A stretch of DNA of 64,000 bases from Pegoplata infirma (taxonomy: Eukaryota; Arthropoda; Insecta; Diptera; Anthomyiidae), in the NCBI GenBank assembly GCA_963921195.1, contig OY992536.1:324339038-324403037 (forward strand), in the 5' to 3' direction. Positions 1 through 11,390 of this stretch are shown piece after piece; the first letter of the stretch is position 1, and each line of letters opens with the position of its first letter. The notes below the pieces were generated by a model that worked only from the letters and a program-made list of their open reading frames with translations, had not been told where the DNA came from and ran no database searches. A program made the translations under genes and the position numbers.

Positions 1-179
1 GTAATTTTGAACCAAAATGAAAAAAAGGAAAGTGTTGGTTTCTCACATAATCACCTTTCATATTGACCAAATTTTTTTTTTTCTTTTTGATATAAAATAT
101 TTTTTATTGGACAAAACAACAAAAAACAGGCTGTTTTTCTGTGTACCACCAAGAATGTTAAACTTTTTCTTTAAAAGAA

Positions 180-478
180 TAAATGTGTCAGATTCTAATA
201 CTTTTTCTATACGAAAACTGTCTCAGAATTTGGGACCCTTTCTATACGAAAAATGTCTTAGAATCGGAGACCTATTCTATACATAAATGTTTTTTAGACT
301 CTGAGACTTTTTCTATATGAAAAATGTCTCAGAATCTGAGACTTATTCTTTAAGAAAAATGTCTCAAAATCGGAGACTTTTTTTATACAAAAAATGTACG
401 AAAAGTCTTTTTCTATACACAAAATGTCTCAGAATCTGAGACTTTTTCTTCACAAAAAACTTTTTTATACAAAAAATG
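180..478 (+). repeat. 35-bp palindromic-core minisatellite, copy 1
   Basis: About eight degenerate head-to-tail units of roughly 35 bp. Each unit has the core TCTCAGAATCTGAGA, a palindrome around one central base, followed by a T-run, 'ctatacg' and 'aaaaatg'. The unit length is 2 modulo 3 and no frame of the + strand has a built-in stop, so an open frame from position 17 reads into it and gives a rotating peptide with FSIRK, FLYEK and FFYT-like pieces. This is repeat, not a gene. Related arrays lie near 28.0-29.2, 44.0-44.5, 46.9-47.3, 47.9-49.9 and 52.6-54.0 kb. Confidence 0.85.
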
Positions 479-554
479 ACAGATCGTTGAGGTACCCCTG
501 AATTTAGCTGAAATTCGTTTAATAAATATCTAGAGCAATTACGTTACTCTCCCC

Positions 555-860
555 AAAAGACTGGAGAGACCGACTTCAATGTCTCCGGTAGATCAACCGT
601 TATGTAAGACATACTCTAAAACATTTAAAAGTGAATTGGTCCTTGATTATTTTACAAGATCGTAGTTGAATTACTTGCAAAGAGTTTAGCCAAGTGTTTC
701 GCCTTATCAACCAATTTGGTGAATATTTGATGATTCCTTAACAGAGTTGAAATAGAAGAACTAGCAATGTCCTTTACTTTTTTAACGAACGACCAAAAGG
801 TTCTACTGTCCCGAGGAGCAAAAAGAACTCTTGCACGCAGACGCCATTCTTAATGAACAT
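555..860 (-). pseudogene. CR1-like LINE fragment, linker before the reverse transcriptase
   Basis: The minus strand encodes fragments matching the same segment of the LINE at 16829-18850. Shared pieces include TNDQKVLL.RGA and an arginine-rich ARRR block on the antisense frame, and in the coding frame the 'KTFWSFV' and 'LFA.NS' stretches. It covers only the linker between endonuclease and reverse transcriptase, with frameshifts, and has no active-site motif. It is an old truncated copy opposite in orientation to the 17-kb copy. Confidence 0.65.
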
Positions 861-935
861 TTTCGCGTATAAAGGTAAGAAAAGGATTCATTAGCTTAAC
901 AAAAGTATAAAAAGAACTGTAAAAATCAGCATTCA

Positions 936-1096
936 TGTCAAACTTCAGGAGCCTACCTCTTCTATTTTTAATTGAATCGTGTCTTCCTCAGACCAACGGA
1001 CATCGCTAGAATATTTTAGAATCAAACACTGATCAATAATACACATACTTTATGGGATACTAGACCGATATTTCAATGCGTTACAAAATGACAACA
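936..1096 (+). repeat. AACAAGT/GGGTATAAAA repeat, internal fragment
   Basis: Carries the conserved inner block of this window's commonest dispersed repeat: a 'gacatcgctagaat' motif, a 'gatcaataat' stretch, 'actttatggg', 'ctagaccgatattt' and 'cgttac..aatgaca'. Both termini are missing. Full copies near 11.4, 44.6, 47.3 and 50.6 kb show the whole structure. Confidence 0.65.
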
Positions 1097-1099
1097 GCT

Positions 1100-2300
1100 G
1101 GTTCCAACGAGCTGCGTCATATAAACAACCACCATCCACTCCGACATCTGAGGTCTAAATTTTCTACAGATACTAAAGAGAATTCCAAAGAACTACGAAA
1201 GGATGTTATCAAATATACTCCCTTCAGAGCCCAGTCACAATTGGCACCACCGACGACGAACCACTGCAAAAGAGAGAGCGACACATTAAAATTAAGCGAC
1301 AGACTACCGGACACATTTTATAAAGAAAAAGACGATCATATCAGTCACACATCTGTTTCTTGTGTGCAACACACACACAATATATTAACTCCAATTGGAA
1401 AAATTAGCATATTTTGTTGAACATATGGCAACGCTACTTGATACAAATTTGAGAAAAATGAGAGGGTGGTGAGAGAGCACTACAAAAATAGAATAGAATC
1501 TATTCTGGCGGCAGTGTGGTCGACCACAAAGCGATTTTTTGCTTTTCATACAAAATGTATGAAAACATTATGTGGTTAACGAATGTGGTTCCAATTGTGA
1601 CTCGGTTCTCAGTCGTATAGATAAATTAGAAAACTTTATCCGTTACTGTCTAAGGCTTTCTGGGCAGATCATTGTTTGTTAATTATCGGAATACAACACG
1701 GTAGGAGTTTCATAAGAAGCAGAGAATTGTAGGGTAACCACTTAATCGTCCCGTGGTGTTAAAACGGAACCCAGAGGGCTTTAAGTGCTGAAGTGAAACG
1801 TTAGCAGCCACTTCAATCCTAACATAAACCTCAGGACGCATGCCAAAAAAAAACATTAAAGACTGTATTATTTTCATGCGTTATTGTTAAGTATTGTATA
1901 ATAATTACTGGTATAAACTATAATTTATATTCAACTTATAACGATATTAAGTTTTGAACAACCCTCCCTCCATTTTATGTATGAATGGAGTACATGTGTG
2001 TGTTTCCTTATGAAACACATACATATGAGTATTCTGCAAAATACAATACAATAACAATAACTTTTATTTCATTGGTTGATTTTCATAAAACTTAACAATA
2101 CAGAGAAGAGCTTCTCATTCATTGAAACCACTTGAAATCAATATAAAAATGTATAGTGTAACCTTCCAATGTGAAACATATACATAAACGAATATAGTTT
2201 ACATTTAGATTTGTATAGTTACCCAGCAAACAAAACGGGAGTGCTTTAAAAAGAAACATATGAATAACTCGCACAAGTAACATTAATTACCGTAAAATTA
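1100..2300. other. Region without a recognisable gene
   Basis: AT-rich, mostly non-repetitive within this window. A 114-codon frame at 1076-1420 has no recognisable domain, begins inside the preceding repeat and has no neighbouring exon-like sequence, so I do not call it. The stretch at 1690-1830 is of normal complexity and could be old unique sequence. No promoter or splice pattern can be defended. Confidence 0.4.
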
Positions 2301-2304
2301 TACT

Positions 2305-2400
2305 AAAACTGTTCGACACCAAAAACGTCTCAGTAAAACATCTAGCTGAATCGTTTAGATGTTGGTCCCCTGATTCCAAATCTGCAGTCCAAATTTTTCT
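2305..2400 (+). repeat. Half copy of a hairpin element
   Basis: Matches one arm of the palindromic element at 61386-61612: it starts AACTGTTCGACA and continues with 'ctgattccaaatctgc' and a T-rich piece ending 'tttttct'. The copy stops near the hairpin centre, so only one arm is present, as expected from deletion of a foldback. Confidence 0.6.
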
Positions 2401-3079
2401 TTGTTGTTAAAACGTAAAAAAAAAATATAATTTACCACTTTTTGGGGATCCACTATCCTATTCTACCTATTCATGCCAAAGAGTATCAATAATAAAGAGA
2501 TCTGAATTCACTCTTATCCTGTTAAAGCCTCTCTTAAATTTCCTTTGCTAAGTCCGCCATCGAACAGGACGTTTCATCAAACCAAAAAAATCCCTTAAGT
2601 TCGATATAAAAAAAAACGTGTTGCAATTGGGCGATTTTCAGACTAAAGCTAGCGTTTTTTTTCATCTAGCTGTAAAAAAAGTATTTTTTGTGGATTATTG
2701 GGAAATCCATCGACTTTTTTTTGCCGAGAATTTGTTTTAAACACTTTATTAAGCGCTTTTTCGATATAAAAATTTGGCATTATTTGTCATACCAACAACT
2801 TTAATTTAACATTATCGTATTTTCCTCGTCTAACAGTTTTTGTACCTTATGTTATTTAGTTCGAAAATTTTAAGATTGAGACACGAACAGCGTTGTTTTC
2901 GAGGTAATCGCATTTAAATATTTTAGTATTAGGCCTCTGTCCTGTCTTTCACAACTTTTCAATTCACATGAAAATTTCCGAATCACATCAAATCAAGTTT
3001 AGTGTTTTGTTGATCACGTTTTCATTCGAAGTTGAAATCGAATAATTTAAATTTTAAAAATCATAAGGAAAAAAGTGCA
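2401..3079. other. AT-rich region, nothing identified
   Basis: Low-complexity A/T runs and no open frame of note. No repeat ends, target duplications or coding similarity seen. Confidence 0.4.
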
Positions 3080-3352
3080 TTCGTTTTACTTTCACAAAAT
3101 TTTATTTATGGGGCATGTCACAGACTCAATTCCGTTCGAATTTGAAAAAAGTGGTTTACTCGTAAAACGCAAAGCGAATATTTTTTTTCGGAATGAAACC
3201 ACTTTTATGCCTTTTAATTCCACTTTGATTTTTAAAAGTGATTTCATTCCGAAAAAATAATATTTGTTTTGCGTTTTACGAGTAAACCACTTTTTTTTAA
3301 ATCCGAACGGAATTGAGTCTGTGACATGCCACTATGTATGTGAAACAAAACG
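3080..3352. mobile_element. Foldback (hairpin) element, 273 bp
   Basis: Near-perfect inverted repeat with arms of about 120 bp. Left-arm landmarks are GGCATGTCACAGACTCAATT and GTTTACTCGTAAAACGC; the right arm carries their reverse complements in reverse order and ends GTGAAACAAAACGAA. The short loop lies around 3215. Two short open frames inside are mirror images of each other through the palindrome and are not genes. Likely a non-autonomous foldback element; no target duplication was recognised. Confidence 0.8.
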
Positions 3353-4069
3353 AAAAAGAAATTTTGATGTGAAATCTAGAGCACCAAAAAAAATCGAAAA
3401 TTTTCATTTTCACGTTTTTTATGTGAATTACTTTTTTTGGAACATCGGCCTCATTAATAAAAAAATATTAAGAATATACACAAGCCATTAACAGTGAAGT
3501 TTACACTTGCAAACGCAAATATCTTAAAAACTGTTACACGCTTATTTTATACAAAATCAAGTCATATTTGCTGTCTCCAACACCAACACAGCTATATCGG
3601 TGCTACCAAAGAGTGCTCTAAACTGCGACATCGCCTACAGAAATCATGCATTAATTCAGATGATTTGGATGCGCTCTTTCGTGATTCAATTCCAAAATAT
3701 GCTTTCAGTTCAGCTAAATTGCTGCTGGGCTCTTAATAAAAAAAATGTGTGTTTCGGGTGGGAAGTTGCAAAACTTAAGAATTTGGAACCGATAGATGGA
3801 GTTTGGAGTGAATTTATGAAGAAAATTCCTTAGTTCTGTGTGACTTAAGAATTTATGTTCGTTTCGTCATGAAATTATTGAAAATTTCCATTACTTTGAA
3901 AGAATTGTTTGTTTCGACGTGAAATATGTAATTGAAATAAATGAAAAAGCAGATTCTTCTGCATCCTAACGAAGGCATTGTGGACTCCCGGTGGAAAGTG
4001 TTCAAAAAACGCTTCTTTATATGAAAAAAAAGATCTAAGGAAGTATGTAGGTTAATTTATAGACCATAC
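3353..4069. other. Region without a recognisable gene
   Basis: Short overlapping frames at 3494-3833 (about 80 codons each) have no domain I recognise. The phrase 'ttgtttgtttcgac.tgaaa' near 3905 recurs at 4438, on the far side of a LINE tail, so the two may flank that insertion. Confidence 0.4.
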
Positions 4070-4437
4070 TAGCTTGGTTGCTTAAAAATGTTGAAATTGA
4101 TTGAAGATGACTTATGCAGATTGTGTGGGGACGAAGAGTGGAAGATTCATTCATTATCTTCGTCCGTGCCCTCCACTATCTCGTACTCGATTTAATTGTT
4201 TTGGCTTTTACTTCTTTCAGACTAAGGAGGTACTTGGAAGATGTTGAAATATATTAGGCTAAGTAAATTTGATGAAGCATATGTCTGCATATGTTATAGA
4301 CAGGAAGAAAGAAGAATCCGGATTATTGTGTAAAGCAGTCCAACACCCAAACCCTAAGTCATCGAGGTAGCACTTTGGATCAGGAACTGGTCTCGTGAAC
4401 ATTACGTCTACCTATTAACCTAACCTAAGCCAAATAA
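4070..4437 (+). pseudogene. RNase-H-type LINE, 3' end with zinc-knuckle remnant
   Basis: The + strand encodes LIEDDLCRLCGDE, resembling the C-terminal Cys/His knuckle of LINE polyproteins that carry an RNase H, and then degenerates. Its last ~100 bp ('aacacccaaaccct', 'cactttggatcagga', 'ggtctcgtgaaca', 'taacctaacctaa') recur in reverse at 7797-8533, marking a shared LINE 3' terminus. Stops and frameshifts rule out function. Confidence 0.6.
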
Positions 4438-4557
4438 TTGTTTGTTTCGACATGAAAAAAAAGTAACCGAGAGCTGGCAAATGTCCATCGTCTCGCTGTG
4501 TCGAAACAGAGCTAGACAGGGATGATAAATTACATTTTCAAGATTGTACTTACTTGC

Positions 4558-5055
4558 ACACAAAAAATTATTGGCTTACAATTTTCAATTAAATCTATTG
4601 ATCAACAAAATTCAAATGAGTCAATCAATGTTTTGATTAATTTTTTTTGTTATTTTCTTTAACTATCGAATTACAAATTTTCAACATTCCAGATTTTTTT
4701 TCCGCTTTAATTTATTTGAATAGATTAATTCAAAAGTATACAAAATAATCGGGTTTTACATTTTTTTTATTGCTGGCAACATATTGGAAAGCAAAAAATA
4801 TGCATTTTTTGATAATTTTTTCTTTAGCTTACAATATATTTGTTAAATTAATCATTATTTTGATTGACTATATATAAAAAACTGATCAATCGTTTGATCA
4901 AAATCGAAAAAATGTTTGATTGAAAAAATTTTCAATCAATCACCTACAATTTGATGTTTGGTATAACAATTTTTTTAATTGGAGGAATTTCAATCAAAAA
5001 ATTGATTGAATCCGCATTTTTGTTGATTGAAATTCGTTTCAAATTTTTTCTGTGT
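4558..5055. mobile_element. ACACA(G)AAAA-ended MITE, 498 bp, copy 1
   Basis: Ends are ACACAAAAAATT on the left and TTTTTTCTGTGT on the right, an imperfect terminal inverted repeat. The interior is AT-rich with many TTGATTA/TAATCAA-type words. A second copy of almost equal length (494 bp) sits at 41245-41738 inside a Helitron, where an empty site fixes the ends. Flanking bases here are GC and GA. No coding capacity. Confidence 0.8.
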
Positions 5056-5819
5056 GAAGTGTACTTTTTTGACCCTCATTGTACTAAAAGATTTATTTTT
5101 TTAAATTTTTATTAAACAAGAAAGTTATATCCAACACCAGTGTTTCCCGGAAAATGGGTCCCAAGTCCACAAATGGACCGATACGATATATCTTTATTCG
5201 ATTTTATCTTTGATTATGGTTTGTAGGGGGACTACAAGTGGAACTAATCTGATTTCTTTAAAATTTATAATGGAGATTTGTGAATACCACAGAGTGGTTT
5301 TGGGTATAAAAAGTTTTGTATTGTTGTCTCGTTTTCAATTAGAACCTTGTTGTACAAAAAACAATGAAAAAAAAATATTTTGAGGATATTTGAAAATATG
5401 TTTGATTATGACGATTTTTCTACAAAATTCGTAGTTTTTTGGCGATTTTATACCCAACAACTGCGTCAACCCAGGTTGATACATTAAAATTTGAAATTTG
5501 AAATTTGTGATTGGGAAAATTTTAAAACTGTACTAAATCAGTCAGTGGAGTACTGCCGTACTTTTGGCTTCCGAATTGTACTGAAAAAAGTACAATTGTA
5601 CTGACTTTATTATCCCTGGAGCTAGATATCTAAAAGAACGGCTGTGCGAGTTTTTTATGTTTTCTATACCCCCCAACTTTGACATTCCATGTGTAACGCA
5701 TTGAAACTTGGGTTTAAGACTCCATAAAATATGTAAACTATTGCCTTTTGATCGATTTTTAAACGTTCTAGCCATGTGCGTCTGTCCGTCCGCTTGTGGA
5801 ATGCACGATATGTTAGGTT
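5056..5819. other. Region without a gene; possible AACAAG-type repeat
   Basis: From about 5115, 'aaacaagaaag', 'ccaacacc' and 'gtttcccggaaa' resemble a shorter piece near 56670-56700 in reverse. This suggests a second fly-type dispersed repeat, but ends are not clear. A 77-codon minus-strand frame at 5542-5775 has no domain. Confidence 0.35.
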
Positions 5820-6690
5820 AAAGGTGGTTGAGTCAAAGACTCCTCACATAGACCGGATGATCCATAGCGAACCAAAATAATTCCTTAGCGACACTGAAAG
5901 AACGCGTTAGTCCTCAACGCGATTTGTATTAACTGCTTTAGGTTGACATTCGAAACTGTTTCCAAGCTTTTCGAAACTGTTTCCAAGCTCTCGGGTCTAA
6001 GCAGGGATATGTTAGACCGTTTCCTCAATGTAAGGTTCATCGCAACTCCTGCTGCTGGCATCGGAAATAAGTCCCATTTTCTTTTTATGATAACCTATAA
6101 GACAGTGTCCGCTGATCACTCCAGTAAGTGTAAGGCAGTTTCATCTGGTAAGTGAGAGTAAATAGTTAGTTTTCTCCAGACTGTAGTATGACCACAATTT
6201 GTTGTTAGGTCTCAACTTTCTGTTAGCCATTGCGGTGTTTAGGTTATCGCTAAGCTATCTGAAGTGTTGTATTGATGGATGGGTATGTACAGAAATACCA
6301 AAACCATGAGCACCTTGTTCTCTCGTTCCCTTGAATACCTATGTGAGCTGGTATCCATATTAGTTTCACCTTGTTCTCATTCCCTAAATTTTGTAAGTTG
6401 TCAAAACATTCGGAAAATACCCTTGACTTGATACAAAAGCTTTTAAGGGCTTTTAGAGCAGCCTGTCAATACAAAAGTTTAATTTCCTGTTTGTTTCACT
6501 ACTGAACTGTAAGGCTATCTTGCTAATGGCAACTATTTCGGCTTGGAAGATGCTAGAGTCCAAAGAAAAGATAAAAGCCTTATCCTTTCTATGCACGATG
6601 AAGTCCGAACTAAAATAGCTAGACTCTTGAAAATTGCCACGAATATTTCATATTGTCATTGACTCGTTAAGTTGGCAAAAACAGACTAGG
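5820..6690 (-). pseudogene. RNase-H LINE, RNase H and C-terminal region, inactive
   Basis: Read on the minus strand. Near 6560-6530 the frame gives SSIFQAEIVAI, the glutamate-centred motif of RNase H. Near 6340-6300 it gives KLIWIPAHIGIQGNE, the typical 'W.P.H.GI.GNE' end of RNase H. Towards 5950 there is a degenerate knuckle region. Several stops and frameshifts separate these pieces. The family resembles LOA/I/R1-like non-LTR retrotransposons that carry an RNase H; clade assignment is inferred. Confidence 0.7.
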
Positions 6691-7690
6691 GAGGAAAAAT
6701 ATTCCCCTTGAAGACCATTTTTTACATTTTGGAAGAAAGATTCGGCACAGCCGAATTAAATAATCTGAATAATTTTTCTTGTATTTTGTGACTATTATTG
6801 CAAATAAGCACTCCACTTGAAAGAAGATTCCATTTTAATTGCTGGGTAATGTATTTCTGAATACATTTACAATAAATAAGTATTCTTTTAGCATGTGTTT
6901 GTGTATGTGTGCGCTTGTTTGTGTGCATGTATGCGTTCAATGATTGACAGAAACAATTGCTTAAAGCACAACTGCTGAAAAAATGCGCACACAACCCCTT
7001 CACTAAGTAGAACAACAACAACAGCAGCAACAACAACCAACAACATGAACAATAACGAAAAAGAACTTCAACTACATTTTGATTAAAATTTTATTTATTT
7101 ATTTGCTATTGTCATTTTGTTGATGTTTCGGTTCTTCTTTTTGTTTCGTTTTTTTTTTTTGTTTCTCCCCATCTTTTTTTTTGTTATTTATATCCTTCAA
7201 TCCTTTTGCCATTGTTGTATTTATTTCAATATAAAAAAACTACATATAACCATATCATTTCACTATTCATCGCATCGCATCGCTTGAGCCCTAAAAAACA
7301 CCATTCGTTTTTAAACAATAACGACAGACAAATGAAACAACAACAACGACAATATCGAACAAAAAATTGTACAAAAACAAATTGAAATAAAATTATCCTT
7401 TTATTTCAATTGTCATCAGTAGTTTCGGATGCCACTGCTTTTTCGGTGTGTGATTGTCTCTGCTACTTGTGTTGTTGCTCCATATGTCGATTTATGCCCA
7501 GCAACAACAGATTTTCCGAAGATGACAAAGAGTAATATGAAAAACCGGGTTGGATTCCGAAGAGGATTAATGAATTGTATGATATTTATTTAGACTTGAT
7601 ACATTGATACATGAAAAATGCACATAACGACTTTTAAGTCTATTTCTCCTTTTCCAAGAAAGCTTTGAGTAAAGAATCTCACCCAGGTAT
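6691..7690. other. Low-repeat island with CA/CAA simple repeats
   Basis: From about 6880 to 7520 the sequence is rich in GTGTGT-like, CAACAA and CAGCAG words with normal complexity and no match to the repeat families seen elsewhere in the window. A 104-codon minus-strand frame at 6722-7036 has leucine runs at its start but no domain. This is one of the few plausible stretches of old host intergenic or intronic DNA. Confidence 0.4.
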
Positions 7691-7796
7691 TTCGCCTCAT
7701 TATACAACTGCAGGAGAACTTTTGGAAGAAGGTGGGATTCTAAAACCCAATATTATCCACTGGATGTATGGTGCGGTAACTAGACTAATACTTAGG

Positions 7797-8533
7797 TTAG
7801 GTTAAGTGGTTGACATACACTCAAAAAAAAAAAACTGTAAAGTTAACAAAAAATTTAGTTAAATTTAACTAAAAAAGCACCTGATTTTGGGCCAACTAAA
7901 TTTTTAGTTAATTTAACTAAAAATATTTAGTTAACTTTTCGTAGAATGAATGTAGCAAAAAAAACCGTAACTTTAACTAAAAATTTAGCTGAAATTTCGT
8001 AACGTTTTTATGTACATATATTAACAAAAAAATTAGTTGAATTCAGCTAAACTTTTTGTTACTTTTCGTAAACTAAAATTTAGAAAATATTTTGTAAAAA
8101 ATTAAAAGTTTTTTTTTTCTATTTTTTCATCAGCTTAAGTAGAACTTATGAGATTTGCATAGGGGGCTTCACAAAAAATTCCACTTAACAAATTTGTTAC
8201 GAAAAATCAGCAAATTAATTAGTAAAAATTCGTAAACTCAGTTTTGAAGTCAACAAAAAAAATTAATTCAAAATTTGTTCAAAATTAGTATTTTCGTAAA
8301 TTGAACTTAACTAAAAAAAGTAGTTAAAACGCTGATTTTAACTAAAAATTTGCTAAAAAGCCAGTAAACTCGAGTTAACAAAAAAAAATTAGTTAACTTT
8401 ACAGTTTTATTTTTTTGAGTGTATTGTTCACGAGACCTAATCCTGATCCAAAGTGATACCTCGTGGAAAGGGGGGTTGGGGGAGTGTTGGGCTTCTTTTC
8501 ACATTAATACAAGCACTTCTGTCTACCAATACT
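7797..8533 (-). pseudogene. RNase-H LINE 3' terminus, antisense, split by a CACTC element
   Basis: LINE tail in reverse orientation: 'ttaggttaggttaa' at the left and 'gttcacgagacctaatcctg', 'ccaaagtgatacctcg' to the right of the element at 7818-8421. It matches the tail at 4330-4437. Only the non-coding 3' end remains; its upstream part is cut by a second CACTC element at 8536. Confidence 0.6.
7818..8421. mobile_element. TA-flanked CACTC element (AACTGTAAAGTTA type), 604 bp
   Basis: Ends are CACTCAAAAAAAA and TTTTTTTGAGTG, flanked on both sides by TA (7816-7817 and 8422-8423), the Tc1/mariner type of target duplication. The A-tract is followed by ACTGTAAAGTTA, with its complement near the other end. 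The interior is AT-rich with 'tttagttaa' words and no transposase. It interrupts a LINE tail, so it is younger than the LINE. Confidence 0.88.
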
Positions 8534-8535
8534 TA

Positions 8536-10786
8536 CACTAAAAAAAAAAAACTGTAAAGTTAGCAAAAAATTTAGTTAAATTTAACTAAAAAAACACCTG
8601 ATTTTGAACCTACTAAATTTCTAGTTAATTTAACAAAAAATATTTAGTTAACTTTTCGTAGAATGAATGCAGCAAAAAAAAACGTAATTTTAACTAAAAA
8701 TTCAGCTGAAAATTTCGTAACATTTTTTATTAGTTGAATTCAGCTAAACTTTTTGTAAAAAATTTTAAGTTTGTTAAATATTGGGTTTAAACACTAACAC
8801 TTCACTTATTTTTTCTTATTTTTTTCACAGCATTAAGTTCAGCTTAAGTAGGACTTATGAGATTTGCATAGGAGGCTACACAAGAAATGTTTAAAATTTT
8901 TCACTTGACAAAAATGTTACAAAAAATCAGCAAATTAATTAGTAAAAATTCGTAAACGGGTCATTATTAGTGAAATCAATCATGAATATTTTTCACCCCC
9001 TCCGATATTGATGAAATTTGGTTAAGTTCTTACACTACGTAAAAAACTAACAAATGCAAATTTTCAGCCCTCTAAGTCAACAGGGACCGAAAATACGAAG
9101 GGTCAAAATTTCCCCCAAAATCTCCCAGTCGCGACACTTTACACCGTAAAAACTTAATATCGTTGGTTCTATTATAGCTAGAAAGCCCATTTTGGGTTTG
9201 TTTCGAAGCTCATAATATGCTCTACAAGACCTACCATAACCAAAAAATTTTCGAAAAAAAATAAGGGTTACATCCCTTATTTTAAGGTCGTGATAAAGGG
9301 AGGAGAAAATGGGGAGGATGGTATCCCCCGATTTTTTTTTTTACTTGATAATCTTATAGAGAAAGTCCTAAAGAATATATTCTAAAATTTTTAAGTTGGG
9401 ACAACAATGGGATCACTCAAAATCAAAATTTTTCACAATTTCCCCTAAAATCTCCAAATCGCAACACTGTTGAACCTTAAAAATTTAATATTATAAGTGC
9501 TATTGTAGCTATAGAGCCCATTTTTGTTTGTTTTAAAGCTTATAGTACGCTCTACAATACCTACCTTAACCAAAAAATTTTAGAAAAAAAAGGAAGGGTG
9601 CCTCCTTATTTAAAGGTCGTGGCAAAGGGTGGAGGAAATGGGGGGAAAGTATCCACCGAGTTTTTTTTTACTTGGTATTCTCAAAGTGCAAGTCCTAATG
9701 AACATATCCTAAAATTTTTATGTTGGGACAACAATCAGATCGACCAAAATCAAAATTTTTCACAATTTCCCCCAAAATCTCCAAATCGCGACAATCTTGC
9801 ACATTACAAATTTAATATCGTGGACTGTATTGTAGCTACAGAGTTCATTTTTGGCTTGTTTTAAAGCTCTTAATATGCCCTACAATATTACTTTCCCTAC
9901 TTTCCCCCCATTTCCTCCACCCTTTGCCACGACCTTCAAATAAGGGGGGCACCATCTCCTTTTTTTTGGAAATTTTTTTGGTTTTGGTATGTCTTTTAGA
10001 GCGTATTATAAGCTTTAAAACAAAAAAAATGGGCTCTGTAGCTACAAAAGCACTTCTGATATAAAATTTTTAAGGTTAAAGAGTGTTGCTATTTGGAGAT
10101 TTTGGGGAAAATTGTGAAAACTTTTGATTTTGAGCGATCCCATTGTTGTCCCAACATAAAAATTTTAGAATATATTCTTTAGGACTTTCTCTAAAAGATT
10201 AGCAAGTAAAAAAAAATCGGGGGATACCATCCTCCCCATTTTCTACTCCGTATATCACGACCTTAAAATAAGGGAGGAAACCCTTATTTTTTTCGAAGTT
10301 TTTTGGTTATGGTAAGTCTTGTAGAGCATATTTTGAGCTTCAAAACAAACCAAAAATGGGCTTTCTAGCTATAATAAAACCAACGATATTAAGTTTTTAC
10401 GGTGCAAAGTGTCGCGACTGAGAGATTTTGGGGGAAATTTTGACCCTCCGTATTTTCGCCCACTGTTTACTTAGAGGGCTGAAAATAAGTGTGCGTCAGT
10501 TTATCACTTAGTTTTACAACTAAAACAAATTTCATCAAAATCGGAGGGGGTCACGAAAATTTTTAGCTATTTTTGATTGATTTCACTAAAACTGACCCAA
10601 ACTCAGTTTTAAAGTCAACAAAAAAAATTAATTCAAAATTTGTACAAAACTAGTATTTTCGTAAATTGAACTTAACTAAAAAAAGTAGTTAAAACGCTGA
10701 TTTTAACTAAAAATTTGCTAAAAAGCCAGTAAACTCGAGTTAACAAAAAAAATTTTGTTAACTTTACAGTTTTATTTTTTTGAGTG
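8536..10786. mobile_element. TA-flanked CACTC element carrying a nested foldback
   Basis: Same family as 7818-8421. Ends CACTAAAAAAAA and TTTTTTTGAGTG, TA at 8534-8535 and 10787-10788. Without the inserted foldback (8958-10598) its length is about 610 bp, matching its neighbour 115 bp away. Non-coding and mobilised, if at all, in trans. Confidence 0.87.
8958..10598. mobile_element. 1.64-kb foldback element with AAAC target duplication
   Basis: Ends GGGTCATTATTAGTGAAATC and, reverse-complemented, GGGTCAGTTTTAGTGAAATC. The arms run inward for about 800 bp to a centre near 9890. Each arm is built of direct repeats about 300 bp long; in the left arm the landmark 'gcgacac..tt' plus 'gctctacaa' and 'ggtcgtg.' recurs near 9130, 9460 and 9785. 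The target AAAC is duplicated, and the empty site 'cgtaaactcag' is present at 8231-8241 in the sister CACTC element. No transposase is visible; an 88-codon frame in the arm is a by-product. Confidence 0.88.
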
Positions 10787-10788
10787 TA

Positions 10789-10990
10789 AATATGGTGCCC
10801 TTTGTGTAGTGGAGAGCAGTGGATAAGAAATAATATCTCTGCAACCTAGAGAAGGTACAACGACTGGCGTGTGTGGGTATCACTGGTGCTATTAGATCGG
10901 CACCCCAGGCCGGACTAAAAGTGATACTAAACATTCAGCCCGTGGATATCTATGTCAAGAGCACTGAAACAAAATCAGTTCTCAGGTAAA
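10789..10990 (+). pseudogene. RNase-H LINE fragment, post-RT region
   Basis: Encodes LEKVQRLACVGITGAIRSAP and then a segment ending 'ILNIQPVDIY'. This is the conserved stretch between reverse transcriptase and RNase H in I/LOA/R1-like LINEs. The same region is seen at 22215-22370 (GKVQCLDCTLIKGAIKN). The fragment is about 200 bp and isolated. Confidence 0.7.
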
Positions 10991-11390
10991 GACAGTCACA
11001 AATGGTTAAGCAATGGAACTGGAAATAAGGACAAAAAATTACCCCTAAAAATTTAAGATAGAGGGTTAATATGTTTCAAGAAAAGAACCGCCATTTCTGT
11101 AGATGAAAACATCTACTAACAATATTTTTTTAGAAGTATATTTAAAACATTTTTTCGACTTATTTCACACTTGTTTTGTGAAACACAATTTAACAAGAAA
11201 GAGGTTGTCCAATTACAAGTATCTTTTTAAAAATGCAATAAAATAAACAATACTCAACTTTTTTGGAATGTTATGGCTTTATTTCAATGGCTTCCAACCT
11301 TTGATTCTCGCCCCACCGGGGGGTAATTTAAATGCTCCAGGGGGGCAACGAGCATATTTTAAAAATTATTTTAATTTAAATTAACTAAAA

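Noticed and set aside
480..540. Similarity of 'ccctgaattagctgaaattc' to 24715-24745
   Set aside because: The match is short and imperfect, and no element boundary follows from it.
1076..1420. 114-codon open frame
   Set aside because: No domain, starts within a repeat fragment, and an equally plausible frame runs on the other strand.
3264..3491. 75-codon frame with antisense partner at 3075-3260
   Set aside because: The two are mirror images created by a hairpin element.
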